This document shows positions 18,427 through 28,408 of a stretch of DNA of 64,000 nt, piece by piece. Below the pieces are notes generated by a model, which was not told the DNA's origin, ran no database searches, and worked only from the letters and a program-made list of their open reading frames with translations. The stretch spans positions 1-64,000 of the forward strand of contig JACOUC010000046.1 of NCBI GenBank assembly GCA_016178055.1. Direction: 5' to 3'. The stretch's first letter is position 1, and every line of letters begins with the position of its first letter. Origin of the DNA: Chlamydiota bacterium. GTDB taxonomy: Bacteria; Auribacterota; JACPWU01. The position numbers and the translations under genes are program-made.

Positions 18427-20418
18427 ATGCGAGAAGCACTCGAAACCTTGAAAGAAGAAATACAAACGTTTTATCCTCCCCAGACACTCCAAGAAAAAGC
18501 TACCCTTAAAAGCCCTCAAGAGTACGAAGCCCTTTATCGAGAATCCATTGAACATCCGGAGACTTTTTGGGCAAGAGAAGCTGAAGGGAACTTGAGCTGG
18601 TTCAAAAAATGGAACCAGGTCATGGCGTATGACTTCTCTCAAATTGGAGAAAATGAAAAACCTTATTGCCAGTTTTTTATCGGGGGAAAACTCAATGCGA
18701 CTTACAATTGTTTAGATCGTCATCTCTTAACTTGGCGAAGGAATAAGGCCGCCCTTATTTGTGTTGGAGAAAAAGAAGGGGATGAGAGAATTCTCACCTA
18801 TCAAAGACTTCATCAAGAGGTTTGTCGATTAGCTAATGTCTTAAAAAAACATGGGATTCGAAAAGGCGATCGCGTTACGATTTTCCTCCCCATGATTCCC
18901 GAGCTCCCCATAGCGGTTCTGGCATGCGCTCGAATGGGGGCCATTCATTCTGTTGTCTTTTCTGCCTTCAGTTCTGAATCTCTTAAAAATAGAATTTTGG
19001 ATTGTGATTCAAGAATGGTACTCACGGCCGACATTGGTTTTCACGGTGGAAAAACAATTGAATTAAAAACCAAAGTCGATGAGGCCTTATCCGCCTGTCC
19101 TAATGTTAAAAAGGTCTTGGTCTATCAACGAGGAAAAGAAAAAATTTCTCTACAATCTGGCCGAGATTTGATTTGGCAGGAAGAAATAAATTCAAAAGAT
19201 ATTTCTCTTTCTTCTTCTCCTGAAGTCATGGATTCCGAAGATCCACTCTTTATCCTTTACACCAGTGGATCTACCGGAAAACCCAAAGGGGTTTTGCACA
19301 CGACAGCCGGATATTTACTCCAAACCCATCTTACTTTTAAACATATTTTTGACATCAAAGACGATGACCTTTTCTGGTGTACAGCCGATGTCGGCTGGAT
19401 TACAGGACACTCTTATCTTATTTATGGACCTCTTTCGAATGGCGCCAGTGTTTTGATGTTTGAAGGAATTCCAACCTATCCAGAGCCTGATCGCTTTTGG
19501 AAAATCATTGAGCATTATCGTGTGAGCATTTTTTATACAGCTCCAACGGCCATTCGAGCCTTGATAAAACTTGGGGATGAGTGGCCTAATCAACGCGACC
19601 TTTCTTCCCTAAGAATTTTGGGAAGCGTGGGAGAGCCTATTAATCCCTCGGCTTGGCTCTGGTATTACCACGTCATTGGAAAAGGGCGCTCTCCTATCAT
19701 GGACACGTGGTGGCAAACTGAAACCGGAGGGATCATGATCAGCGCCCTTCCCGGGGCCATTGCGACTAAACCGGGTTCTGCCTCAAAACCCTTCTTTGGG
19801 GTTTTACCTGAAGTTCTTAGAGTGGATGGAACAAAAGCCGATATCAACGAGAAAGGCTCACTGGTCATTTCTAAACCCTGGCCGGGAATGTTGAGAGGGG
19901 TTTATGGAGAACCCAAATACGAGAGCATTAAAAAAATTTATTTCTCTCAATTCCCTGGAAAATATTTTACTGGAGATGGCTGCAAAATCGATGAGGATGG
20001 TTTTTACTGGCTTCAGGGCCGGATCGATGATGTCATCAATGTTTCAGGACATCGAATCAGTACGGCCGAGGTGGAACATGTCCTGGTGTCTCATCCAGCA
20101 GTAGCCGAAGCAGCCGTGGTGGGCTATCCCCATGAGATTAAGGGACAAGGAATTTACTGTTTTGTCACGCTCAAAAAAGGATATGAATCTTCTGGAATAT
20201 TTGAAAAAGAACTTATTTCTCACGTCAGAAAAGAAATCAGTCCCATTGCGACTCCAGACAAAATTCAATTAAGTGAAGCCCTCCCTAAAACCCGTTCAGG
20301 GAAAATTATGCGCCGCATCTTAAGAAAAGTTGCAGAGGGCGAGATTCATGCCCTTGGCGATACATCGACCTTAGCAGATCCGACGGTGGTGGACTTATTG
20401 GTGAAGGGAAAAAAATAA
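18427..20418 (+). CDS. acsA: Acetyl-CoA synthetase (AMP-forming)
   Basis: This 663-residue enzyme activates acetate to acetyl-CoA through acetyl-AMP. Motifs are the nucleotide loop (LYTSGSTGKPKGVLHTTAGY), DTWWQTETGG, the hinge GRIDDVINVSGHRI and the C-terminal lysine of PKTRSGKIMRRILRK, a known acetylation site in this family. The length matches the family. Ribosome site CGGAGG lies 7 bp before the ATG. It allows growth on, or salvage of, acetate. It converges on trpG. Confidence 0.97.
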   Translation: MREALETLKEEIQTFYPPQTLQEKATLKSPQEYEALYRESIEHPETFWAREAEGNLSWFKKWNQVMAYDFSQIGENEKPYCQFFIGGKLNATYNCLDRHLLTWRRNKAALICVGEKEGDERILTYQRLHQEVCRLANVLKKHGIRKGDRVTIFLPMIPELPIAVLACARMGAIHSVVFSAFSSESLKNRILDCDSRMVLTADIGFHGGKTIELKTKVDEALSACPNVKKVLVYQRGKEKISLQSGRDLIWQEEINSKDISLSSSPEVMDSEDPLFILYTSGSTGKPKGVLHTTAGYLLQTHLTFKHIFDIKDDDLFWCTADVGWITGHSYLIYGPLSNGASVLMFEGIPTYPEPDRFWKIIEHYRVSIFYTAPTAIRALIKLGDEWPNQRDLSSLRILGSVGEPINPSAWLWYYHVIGKGRSPIMDTWWQTETGGIMISALPGAIATKPGSASKPFFGVLPEVLRVDGTKADINEKGSLVISKPWPGMLRGVYGEPKYESIKKIYFSQFPGKYFTGDGCKIDEDGFYWLQGRIDDVINVSGHRISTAEVEHVLVSHPAVAEAAVVGYPHEIKGQGIYCFVTLKKGYESSGIFEKELISHVRKEISPIATPDKIQLSEALPKTRSGKIMRRILRKVAEGEIHALGDTSTLADPTVVDLLVKGKK

Positions 20419-20431
20419 AGCAGAAAATGAT

Positions 20432-21001
20432 TTATTGTCTAATTTTAAGAAAATTCTTGAGCAATTTCTTGCCTTCCAGGGTCAGAATAGACTCTGGATG
20501 GAATTGAACACCCCAGACAGGTAGGGTTCGGTGTCTCACCGCCATGATTTCATCTTGATCCGTTTTACCCACAACTTCCAACACTGCAGGAACCGTTTTA
20601 GGATCAATCACCAAAGAGTGATACCGTGTTGCCTCAAAAGGGTTTTTCAAATTCTGAAAAATTCCCTTTCCATCATGATAGATCAAAGAGGTTTTTCCAT
20701 GCATGAGTCGCGGGGCTCTTATAATATCGCCTCCATAAACTTGACCAATGCATTGATGACCCAGACAAACACCTAAAATTGGAATTTTGCCGGCAAGGGA
20801 GCGAATAATATCATTCGAGATTCCAGCCTCTTTCGGTGTACAGGGACCCGGTGAAATGACAATCCAATGGGGTTTTAAATTTTCAATTTCTTTGACGGTA
20901 ATTTCATCATTTCGGAAGACCTTTGGGTCTTCTCCCAATTCCCCAAAATATTGGACAAGGTTATAGGTAAATGAATCGTAATTATCGATAACAAGTAGCA
21001 T
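20432..21001 (-). CDS. trpG: Anthranilate synthase glutaminase subunit TrpG/PabA
   Basis: This 189-residue class I glutamine amidotransferase supplies ammonia to TrpE. The nucleophile is the Cys of [12 protein letters not shown] and the His-Glu pair sits in VQFHPESIL. It starts 6 bp after trpE, indicating translational coupling. Such subunits can also serve aminodeoxychorismate synthase. No other trp gene follows. Confidence 0.95.
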   Translation of the reverse strand: MLLVIDNYDSFTYNLVQYFGELGEDPKVFRNDEITVKEIENLKPHWIVISPGPCTPKEAGISNDIIRSLAGKIPILGVCLGHQCIGQVYGGDIIRAPRLMHGKTSLIYHDGKGIFQNLKNPFEATRYHSLVIDPKTVPAVLEVVGKTDQDEIMAVRHRTLPVWGVQFHPESILTLEGKKLLKNFLKIRQ

Positions 21002-21007
21002 GGATTT

Positions 21008-22549
21008 TTAGTTTTTGTTTTTTCTTTGAACTCTTGCCCCGTTGAATAACGGGGTTAAACTTTGAACTTTTTTTGTTATTTCCACAGCCTTTAACATCCC
21101 TTTGGCTTTATTCAGCGTTTCCTGATACTCCTTTTCTGGAATAGAATCGGCAACAATGCCAGCACCCGCCTGAAGATAAATCATCCCATCCTTCAAAAGA
21201 AGCGTTCGAATGGTAATACAAGAATCCAAGTCTCCGGAAAAACTGAAATAACCAATGGCGCCCGCATAAGGCCCTCGATGAATATTTTCCAATTCTTCAA
21301 TAATCTGCATGGCCCGAATTTTAGGAGCTCCTGTTACAGTCCCTGCCGGAAACGCGGCCTTGAGAACATCAAAGGCGTCCTTGCCTTGCGCCAACTTCCC
21401 CACAACATCCGAAACAATGTGAATCACATGAGAATATTTTTCAATCACCATTCGCTCAGGGACCTCGACAGATCCAAATTTGGATACGCGTCCCACATCA
21501 TTTCTACCTAAATCCACCAACATCAAATGCTCAGCCCGCTCTTTAGGATCTTCCAAGAGCTGCTTCTCCAAATCTTTATCCTCTTCAGGATCCTTCCCGC
21601 GAGGACGGGTTCCCGCAATGGGACGGACCTCAACACGGCCTTCCTCACATCTCACTAAAATTTCCGGAGAGGTCCCCACCAAATGAAAATTGTTCATTTT
21701 CAAAAGGAACATATAAGGGGATGGATTAATCGATCTCAATACACGATATAGAAGAACGGGATCCAAGCGCTCTTGAATTGAAAACCGCTGTGAAAGAACC
21801 ACCTGAAAAACATCGCCCGCACGAATATATTCCTTGGCCCGCTCAACATTTTTTTCGAAAAATTTTTGAGAAACATTCGACTTCAGTTTTCCAAGTTTTA
21901 AAAACTTACTTTCATCAGACCATTCAATGGGTTTTAATTTTTTTGGGCTTGAGAGTTGTCTCTCAACCCGATGAATCCTCTTTAGCGCCTCTTCGTAAGA
22001 GACTTCGGGACGTGTCCCTTCTTTAATAAAAGCATTGGCAATCATTTTAAGCCGGTGCTCGACATGATCAAAAGCGATTAATGTATCAGCAAAAATAAAG
22101 CACATATCGGGAAGATTTAAATCATTGAAATTCTTTTGATGAATCCCATCAAAAAAATTGACCATTCCATACCCAATATAGCCAACCGCTCCTCCAAAAA
22201 AACGGGGGAGACGCTCGTCTCGAACAACCTGATAATCCTTTAAATATTTCTTCAGTTCATCTAAGGGATTGCCTTCCACCTGATAACGTTTAACCTTTTT
22301 CCCCTCTTGAAAAGTAACGTCCCTCCCCCGATTTGAAAAAACCCAGCGAGGAGAACTCCCCAGAAAAGAATACCGCCCAATTCTTTCATTTCCTTCTACA
22401 CTCTCAAGCAAGAAAGAAAAATCACCTTGCGCCATTTTGAGATAAGCCGATACGGGTGTCTCAAAATCAGCCAAGATTTCTTTAACAACAGGAATGAGAT
22501 TCCCACGCTTGGATTTTTCTAAGAATTCTTTTTTTGAAGGATGAATCAT
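21008..22549 (-). CDS. trpE: Anthranilate synthase component I TrpE
   Basis: This 513-residue chorismate-binding enzyme starts tryptophan synthesis. The catalytic core motifs are present (VLSQRFSIQERLDPVLLYR, RPIAGTRPRGKDPEEDKDLE, DLGRNDVGRVSKFGSVEV, AFPAGTVTGAPKIRAMQII). The final 20 or so residues (LTPLFNGARVQRKNKN) are read from a palindromic repeat with a CCCCGTT-GAAT-AACGGGG hairpin, so the native C-terminus may have been replaced or extended. It is downstream of the his genes and likely co-transcribed. Confidence 0.96.
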   Translation of the reverse strand: MIHPSKKEFLEKSKRGNLIPVVKEILADFETPVSAYLKMAQGDFSFLLESVEGNERIGRYSFLGSSPRWVFSNRGRDVTFQEGKKVKRYQVEGNPLDELKKYLKDYQVVRDERLPRFFGGAVGYIGYGMVNFFDGIHQKNFNDLNLPDMCFIFADTLIAFDHVEHRLKMIANAFIKEGTRPEVSYEEALKRIHRVERQLSSPKKLKPIEWSDESKFLKLGKLKSNVSQKFFEKNVERAKEYIRAGDVFQVVLSQRFSIQERLDPVLLYRVLRSINPSPYMFLLKMNNFHLVGTSPEILVRCEEGRVEVRPIAGTRPRGKDPEEDKDLEKQLLEDPKERAEHLMLVDLGRNDVGRVSKFGSVEVPERMVIEKYSHVIHIVSDVVGKLAQGKDAFDVLKAAFPAGTVTGAPKIRAMQIIEELENIHRGPYAGAIGYFSFSGDLDSCITIRTLLLKDGMIYLQAGAGIVADSIPEKEYQETLNKAKGMLKAVEITKKVQSLTPLFNGARVQRKNKN

Positions 22550-22555
22550 ATTTTT

Positions 22556-22690
22556 TTTAAATTAAAAATCAAAATGCAAAAGTCAAAATTGTGGTAGAAA
22601 TTTATTACAACCATCTGTCTTCTGAATTTGCAAACAATTTTAAATTTTGATATGTCATTTTGATTTTTGATATTTCATTTTTGATATTTT
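22556..22690. repeat. AT-rich palindromic intergenic repeat, copy 4
   Basis: Left arm AAATTAAAAATCAAAATGCA and right arm TTTTGATATGTCATTTTGAT bound a core that differs from other copies. It separates hisI from trpE and provides the hisI C-terminal codons. Confidence 0.6.
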
Positions 22691-23058
22691 TGTTCTGGGT
22701 CAAATACCTTCTCACCCACAACACTAGTTTCATCTCCCACAAGCTGCGTATAAAAACATGAACGATAGCCATCGTGACAGGCTCCTCCAATTTGTTCAAC
22801 CTTGATTAAAAGGGTATCCTTATCACAATCATAATAAACTGATTTTACATGTTGAAAATGACCGGATGTTTCTCCCTTGAGCCAAAATTTTTTGCGGGAG
22901 CGACTCCAAAAAGAAGTTTTCCCATCCTTCAGTGTTGCCTTCAAAGAATCTAAATTCATATAGGCCATCATCAAAACCTCTAACGTTTTCTCATCTTGAA
23001 TAATGACAGGAATGAGACCTTCTTCACTCAATTCTAAATTCTCTAATTTGAATTTCAT
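22675..23058 (-). CDS. hisI: Phosphoribosyl-AMP cyclohydrolase HisI
   Basis: This 127-residue zinc enzyme does the third step of histidine synthesis. Zinc ligands are in YDCDKDTLL and [13 protein letters not shown]. The HisE pyrophosphohydrolase domain found in fused HisIE proteins is absent. It overlaps hisF by 4 bp. The last residues (EQKYQK) are at the edge of an intergenic repeat. Confidence 0.97.
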   Translation of the reverse strand: MKFKLENLELSEEGLIPVIIQDEKTLEVLMMAYMNLDSLKATLKDGKTSFWSRSRKKFWLKGETSGHFQHVKSVYYDCDKDTLLIKVEQIGGACHDGYRSCFYTQLVGDETSVVGEKVFDPEQKYQK

Positions 23059-23810
23059 AACCTCACCTCAACCCCTTTTCCTTTTAAAAACTGTTTAACG
23101 TTTGAAATAGAAAATTCCTTATAATGAAAAATCGATGCCGCCAATACGGCATCCGCTTCTCCATCAACCAAGACTTCGTATAAATGCTCTAATCGACCTG
23201 CCCCACCCGAGGCAATAACAGGAACCGGGACCCCTCGTGAAATCGCACGGGTAATTTCTAAATCATAACCTTCCTTCGTCCCGTCTTGATCCATACTGGT
23301 TAAAAGAATTTCTCCTGCCCCCATTTCAACCACTTTTCTTGCCCAATCTACGGCATCTAGTTCGGTTGGCTTTCGTCCTCCATGGGTATAAACTTCCCAT
23401 CGCTTGCCTTTTTTCTTTACATCCATCGCAACAACGATGCATTGACTTCCAAATTTTTTGGCGGCAGATTTTACCAATTCAGGATGAAGGACAGCCGCTG
23501 TATTGATTGAAACCTTATCCGCCCCTGCCTTCAAAAGACGGCGGATGTCTTCTAAAGATTGAATTCCACCTCCCACCGTAAGAGGCATAAAAACTTGCTC
23601 AGCAGTTCTAGACACCACATCTAAAATAATTCCACGATCTTCCGATGATGCCGTAATATCCAGAAAAACAAGTTCATCCGCTCCCTGGTCATCATAAAAT
23701 TTTGCAACGGAAACAGGATCACCCGCATCCTGGAGATTCAAAAATTTTGTCCCCTTGACGACCCGGCCTTTATCGACATCGAGACACGGAATAATGCGTT
23801 TGGCTAACAT
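23055..23810 (-). CDS. hisF: Imidazole glycerol phosphate synthase cyclase subunit HisF
   Basis: This 251-residue TIM barrel uses ammonia from HisH to make IGP and AICAR. Conserved strands include [15 protein letters not shown], the phosphate site [15 protein letters not shown] and the second half [18 protein letters not shown]. It is separated from hisA by a 250-bp repeat-filled gap and overlaps hisI. Confidence 0.98.
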   Translation of the reverse strand: MLAKRIIPCLDVDKGRVVKGTKFLNLQDAGDPVSVAKFYDDQGADELVFLDITASSEDRGIILDVVSRTAEQVFMPLTVGGGIQSLEDIRRLLKAGADKVSINTAAVLHPELVKSAAKKFGSQCIVVAMDVKKKGKRWEVYTHGGRKPTELDAVDWARKVVEMGAGEILLTSMDQDGTKEGYDLEITRAISRGVPVPVIASGGAGRLEHLYEVLVDGEADAVLAASIFHYKEFSISNVKQFLKGKGVEVRL

Positions 23811-23874
23811 GAAAAACCCCTATGATCCTTCGAGATCATCGTGTGTGATGAAAGTTCTTCCCATCATGCCTTTT

Positions 23875-23943
23875 TTGTAGTCGCCCGATTCATCGGGCAA
23901 ATCCATGCAAGGGGGGGCAGCCCCATAAATGGGGCGACTACAA
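23875..23943. repeat. REP-like palindromic repeat TTGTAGTCGCCC...GGGCGACTACAA
   Basis: The ends TTGTAGTCGCCC and GGGCGACTACAA are perfect inverted repeats. Inside are two smaller hairpins, GCCCGATTCATCGGGC and GCCCCATAAATGGGGC. The same element occurs at 45495-47094, where an IS110 element splits the first inner hairpin, and a diverged relative lies inside the giant ORF at 44374-44463. An AT-rich repeat arm follows at 23990-24062. Confidence 0.85.
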
Positions 23944-24060
23944 AATGAGCCTCACTTTCATGGCAAAAATTAAATGAAAAATCTGGTTTTAAATCTCTGT
24001 TTTTAATTTTGAATTTAGATATGTCATTTTGATTTTTACATTTTAATTTTTGATATTTCG

Positions 24061-24771
24061 TCAAATTACTTCCTCCAACTTGATATCACCCGTGTAAAGC
24101 GCCTTACCCACAATCGCTCCCACGACGCCTTTAGGTTCCAAAGTCTTTAGCCGTTGAACATCTTCCTTCTTGGACACCCCGCCTGCAACAATCACAGGCA
24201 TTTTGACTGAATCAAGCAACGACTCAATGGCCTTAAAATTGGGTCCCTTAAGCATTCCATCGGAAAGAATATCGGTATAAACAATGGCACTCACCCCCAT
24301 CTTTTTTACCTGCTTCGCAAGAAAAATAGGATCCACCGAAGTCGACTCTGTCCAACCACTGACTGCAACAATCCCTCCCTTGGCATCAATAGAAACGATA
24401 ACCCGTTTTTTAAATTCCCTTACAGCGTCTGCAAGAAACTCTTCAGATTCATAGGCCATCGTTCCTAATACAACTCGATCTGCCCCTAAGGAAAGCGCTT
24501 TCTCAACACTCTCAAAATCTCTTAAACCTCCTCCATACTCAAAAGGAACCAAAAGATCCATGGTCATGGCCTGAATGGCTTTGAAATTGATCAACTTTCC
24601 CTCTAGAGCACCATCCAGATCAACCACATGAATATATTTGGCCCCTTTGTTTTGCCAGCGCAAGGCGACCTGAGTCGGATCTTCAGCATAAATGGTCTCC
24701 TGGGCATAATCCCCCTGGGTCAATCGAACACATTTTCCACCTTTTACATCAATTGCAGGTATTACAAGCAT
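24061..24771 (-). CDS. hisA: HisA, ProFAR isomerase
   Basis: This 236-residue TIM barrel isomerises ProFAR in histidine synthesis. It shows the half-barrel pattern shared with HisF (VIPAIDVKGGKCVRLTQGDY, YGGGLRDFESVEKAL, VIVAGGVSKKEDVQRL), with the HisA-specific YIHVVDLDGALEGKL. It lies between hisH and hisF in the minus-strand cluster. Confidence 0.98.
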   Translation of the reverse strand: MLVIPAIDVKGGKCVRLTQGDYAQETIYAEDPTQVALRWQNKGAKYIHVVDLDGALEGKLINFKAIQAMTMDLLVPFEYGGGLRDFESVEKALSLGADRVVLGTMAYESEEFLADAVREFKKRVIVSIDAKGGIVAVSGWTESTSVDPIFLAKQVKKMGVSAIVYTDILSDGMLKGPNFKAIESLLDSVKMPVIVAGGVSKKEDVQRLKTLEPKGVVGAIVGKALYTGDIKLEEVI

Positions 24772-24830
24772 ATTAACGATCTCCTATCATTTTTCACTTT
24801 TCATTTTTCACTCTTCATTTTTAATTCTTA

Positions 24831-25442
24831 TTAAAGTTCCGCAAAATTTTTCAACATTCTCAGTCCCACCTTTTGACTCTTTTCTGGATGAAACTGTGTT
24901 GCAAATAAATGATCTTTCCAAACCATAGAAGCAAATCGAACCTCATAATCTGTTTGGGCCACAATCACCGTTTTATCTTCTGGAACTCCATAATAAGAAT
25001 GAATAAAGTATACATAACTCCCTTCAGAAACACCCTTCAAGAGAGGGCAGTTTTTCGTTTTCCCAGAAGAAAAAATAATCTGATTCCAACCCATATGGGG
25101 GACTTTTAGATTTACATGAAACTTTACAACTGGCCCTTTCAAAATGCCAAGTCCTGGATGAGCGCCCCCCTCCTCGCTTTTTTCAAAAAGGGCTTGCAAT
25201 CCTAGACAAATTCCTAAAAAAGGTTTTTCTGAATTGATGGCTTGTAAAATAGCTTGATCCAGACCTTTTTTTTTTAAATTGGCTATACAATCTTCAAAAG
25301 CGCCTACCCCAGGAAACACAATTTTATCCGCTTGAACAACTCTTTTTGGATCTTGTGTCACCTCGCATTCCACCCCTAAAAATTGAAAGGCCTTTGCGAC
25401 GCTTCCTAAATTTCCCATTTCGTAATCAATAATGGTAATCAT
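24831..25442 (-). CDS. hisH: Imidazole glycerol phosphate synthase glutaminase subunit HisH
   Basis: This 203-residue glutaminase provides ammonia to HisF. The Cys nucleophile lies in FLGICLGLQALFE and the His/Glu in ATQFHPEKSQ. The N-terminus (ITIIDYEMGNLGSVAKAF) is typical. It follows hisB after 46 bp. Confidence 0.97.
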   Translation of the reverse strand: MITIIDYEMGNLGSVAKAFQFLGVECEVTQDPKRVVQADKIVFPGVGAFEDCIANLKKKGLDQAILQAINSEKPFLGICLGLQALFEKSEEGGAHPGLGILKGPVVKFHVNLKVPHMGWNQIIFSSGKTKNCPLLKGVSEGSYVYFIHSYYGVPEDKTVIVAQTDYEVRFASMVWKDHLFATQFHPEKSQKVGLRMLKNFAEL

Positions 25443-25488
25443 TAGCGACTCTTAGTTTTCTGCTTTTCACTTTTAACTTTTAACTTAT

Positions 25489-26073
25489 TCACAGCACCCC
25501 TTTGGTCGAGGGAATACTCTTTGCTTTTCCTTTTGTACAAGCCATTTTAAGGGCTCTCGCGAATGCCTTAAAAACAGCTTCATAAATATGATGAGGATTT
25601 TGACCAACCTCCGAAATAATATGAAGCGTCATAAATCCCGTTTGGGAAAGCGCCTTAAAAAATTCATGAACCAGCGTTAAATCAAAATCTCTAATCTTGG
25701 TCATATCTGTTTTGACACGATAAACAAGATACGGCCGTCCGCTCAAGTCAAGCACCACACGGGCCAAGGCCTCGTCCATGGGAACATAGGAAAATCCAAA
25801 GCGTTCAATCCCTTCTTTTTTTCCCAACGCCTTTTGAATCGCTTCCCCTAAAACAAGTCCCACATCCTCGACCGTGTGATGAAAGTCAACGTGAAGATCC
25901 CCTTTTGCTTTAAGCTTCATATCAAAATGGGCATGCTTTGTTAACGATTCCAGCATATGGTCAAAAAAACCCATACCCGTAGAGATTTCATATTTGCCAT
26001 GCCCATCCAAATTTAATTGAATCTCAATATTTGTTTCACGGGTTTTGCGAATGATTTTTGCCTCTCTTTTCAT
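25489..26073 (-). CDS. hisB: Imidazoleglycerol-phosphate dehydratase HisB
   Basis: This 194-residue monofunctional dehydratase has the paired metal-binding motifs GFFDHMLESLTKHAHFD, HHTVEDVGLVLGEA and the late HHIYEAVFKAFARAL. No N-terminal histidinol phosphatase domain is fused, unlike in enterobacteria. It overlaps hisC by 4 bp. Confidence 0.98.
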   Translation of the reverse strand: MKREAKIIRKTRETNIEIQLNLDGHGKYEISTGMGFFDHMLESLTKHAHFDMKLKAKGDLHVDFHHTVEDVGLVLGEAIQKALGKKEGIERFGFSYVPMDEALARVVLDLSGRPYLVYRVKTDMTKIRDFDLTLVHEFFKALSQTGFMTLHIISEVGQNPHHIYEAVFKAFARALKMACTKGKAKSIPSTKGVL

Positions 26074-27131
26074 TTTTCATCCCTTCCCTTCAAAATGCCT
26101 TCCAGAACCTTGACCAGTTTTACCATCTCCTGATGGACTCCAATGCTGATTCTTAAATATTCTCTTAATCGCGGACGGTTAAAATGCCGCACCAAAATCC
26201 TCTTTTCATAAAGACATTTATAAATTTCCAGAGCCGAAATTTGAGAATGTCGAACAAAAATAAAATTGGCCTGAGAGGGCAGCACTTTAAATTCTAACTT
26301 AATCAATTTCTGTGTCAGAAATTCCCTATCCCTTTTAATACGTCGAACCCCTTGTCTCATCCAATCCAAATCCTGAAGAGCTGCAACACCCGCTAATTGG
26401 CTCAATCGATTCATATTATAAGAATCCTTGACCTTCATCATCGCTTCAATGATCTCAGGGTTTGAAATTGCAAATCCAATCCGTAGTCCACATAAAGAAA
26501 AAGATTTTGAAAGGGTACGTGTGATAATCACATTCTTGAATTTTTTCACAAAATCCATGCAGTTTTCATCAGCAAAATCAGCATAGGCCTCATCAATCAG
26601 AACCATACCCTTTGCCTTTCTGCAAATGGCTTCCAATTTTTTCTTGTCAAAAGGACATCCTGTAGGTGAATTTGGATTGGTCATCAAAATCATTTTTGCG
26701 CCTTCTACTGGAAATTGATTTGGCAAATCAAAATTCTGATTCAGAGGGCATTTAATCACTTTTGCTTCTTGAAAATTTGCCAACACTTCATAGAGAATAT
26801 AAGTTGGATCTGTAACGAGCATCTTATCGTTTTTCCCCACAGTCACCCGAACAGCCATATTCAGAATTTCATCGGCTCCATTTCCAGCAATCACCCATTC
26901 GCGAGGCACCTTAAAAAGAGAAGCAATCTTATCCCGCAAAGAATCCGCCAAAGGATTAGGATAAAGTCTTAAGCTAGCTCCTATTCCCCTTCTAATGGCC
27001 TCTAACACACGAGGCGAAGGAGGATAAGGATTCTCATTGGTGTTTAACTTAATAAATTTCTCCCCTTCTTTGGGCTGAAACCCAGGAACATAGGCTTCCA
27101 TCTTTTCAATCGCAGAACGTATCAATTTCAT
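26070..27131 (-). CDS. hisC: Histidinol-phosphate aminotransferase HisC
   Basis: This 353-residue PLP aminotransferase of fold type I makes histidinol phosphate. The N-terminal KLNTNENPYPPSP motif, the AGNGADEIL block and the PLP lysine in TRTLSKSFSLCGLRIGF are present. It overlaps hisD and hisB by 4 bp each, a compact operon core. Confidence 0.97.
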   Translation of the reverse strand: MKLIRSAIEKMEAYVPGFQPKEGEKFIKLNTNENPYPPSPRVLEAIRRGIGASLRLYPNPLADSLRDKIASLFKVPREWVIAGNGADEILNMAVRVTVGKNDKMLVTDPTYILYEVLANFQEAKVIKCPLNQNFDLPNQFPVEGAKMILMTNPNSPTGCPFDKKKLEAICRKAKGMVLIDEAYADFADENCMDFVKKFKNVIITRTLSKSFSLCGLRIGFAISNPEIIEAMMKVKDSYNMNRLSQLAGVAALQDLDWMRQGVRRIKRDREFLTQKLIKLEFKVLPSQANFIFVRHSQISALEIYKCLYEKRILVRHFNRPRLREYLRISIGVHQEMVKLVKVLEGILKGRDEK

Positions 27132-28408
27132 AAAAATCTTACCTCTGCCGATTTTTGATGGGCATCAAGTCCCTCAAGGGTCGCAATGGATTGAATGACC
27201 TTGAGGTCCTTCGTTAAACTCTTCTGATCGTACTTTAAATAGCTCATCGATTTCAAAAAATCCCTTGAAGAAAGAGGAGAAAAGAATCTTGCTGTTCCCC
27301 CTGTGGGAAGCACATGACTCGGGCCCGCAACATAATCCCCAACCGGTTCAGGCGTCGAATCCCCTACAAAAATAGCCCCTGCGCTTCGCAGCTTCTGGAT
27401 GAGCGATGAGGGCCTCCGACACAAAATTTCTAAATGTTCAGGTGCAATTTTATTGGCCACTTCAACTGCTTCCTCAAGATTTTTAACCTTCACTGCATAC
27501 CCCCGCTCGCGAATTGAAACTTCAGCCGTTTCTTTTCTTGTAAGCCTTTGAATTTGTAAATGAATTTCTTGCTCAGTCGCCTCAATCAATTTCATGGATG
27601 GAGTCACCAAAAAAGTTTTGGCCATCACATCATGCTCTGCCTGAGCCAATAAATCAGCAGCAACATGTTTTGGATTGGCCGAATCATCCGCAAGAATCAA
27701 AACCTCACTGGGCCCCGCAACCATGTCAATTCCGACTAAACCATAAACTTGACGTTTGGCACTTGCGACATACTTATTTCCAGGACCCACAATTTTATCG
27801 ACACGAGGCACTGTTTGCGTTCCAAACGCAAGCGCCCCAATCGCCTGAGCTCCCCCTAATTTATAGACATGACTCGCCCCCGTCAATCGGCAAGCCTCTA
27901 AAATATAGGGATTAATTTTTCCACTCTGATTAGGCGGTGTCGTCACAATGATCTCTTTTACTCCCGCGACCTTGGCCGGAATCACCGTCATCACCACTGT
28001 AGAAATAAGAGGAGCCGTTCCGCCTGGGATATAGACTCCGACCCGATCCAAAGGTCTTACCAAAGAACCCAAGTGAATTTTTCCACCTGCTTTACCCGAT
28101 GAGTAAGATTTAATCCAATCGTGATAGAGAAGATCTTTCTGGTACCTTCTCACATTTTTAATCATCACAGCTAAAACACTTCTCACAGACTTTGAGACCT
28201 GAGTACCCGCTTGAATGAGTTCTTTTGATGAAACCTTAAACTCTTGAGCGTTTAACTCCACATGATCAAACTGTCGCTCAAAATCTATCAGAGCCTCGTC
28301 CCCTCTTAATCTAACTCCCTCAAGAATCTTGGAAACACTCTGTTCGACTTCTATCGATAACGTGTTCCTCAGTAAATTCTTAAGTTCATTTTTGCTAACA
28401 CGCTTCAT
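27128..28408 (-). CDS. hisD: Histidinol dehydrogenase HisD
   Basis: This 426-residue zinc-dependent NAD enzyme oxidises histidinol to histidine. The signature region is present (KIVGPGNKYVASAKRQVYG, GIDMVAGPSEVLILAD, LAQAEHDVMAKTFLVT, APEHLEI). It is the first gene of the visible his cluster; hisG and hisE are not upstream, where a repeat block and the divergent rnr gene lie. Confidence 0.98.
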   Translation of the reverse strand: MKRVSKNELKNLLRNTLSIEVEQSVSKILEGVRLRGDEALIDFERQFDHVELNAQEFKVSSKELIQAGTQVSKSVRSVLAVMIKNVRRYQKDLLYHDWIKSYSSGKAGGKIHLGSLVRPLDRVGVYIPGGTAPLISTVVMTVIPAKVAGVKEIIVTTPPNQSGKINPYILEACRLTGASHVYKLGGAQAIGALAFGTQTVPRVDKIVGPGNKYVASAKRQVYGLVGIDMVAGPSEVLILADDSANPKHVAADLLAQAEHDVMAKTFLVTPSMKLIEATEQEIHLQIQRLTRKETAEVSIRERGYAVKVKNLEEAVEVANKIAPEHLEILCRRPSSLIQKLRSAGAIFVGDSTPEPVGDYVAGPSHVLPTGGTARFFSPLSSRDFLKSMSYLKYDQKSLTKDLKVIQSIATLEGLDAHQKSAEVRFL

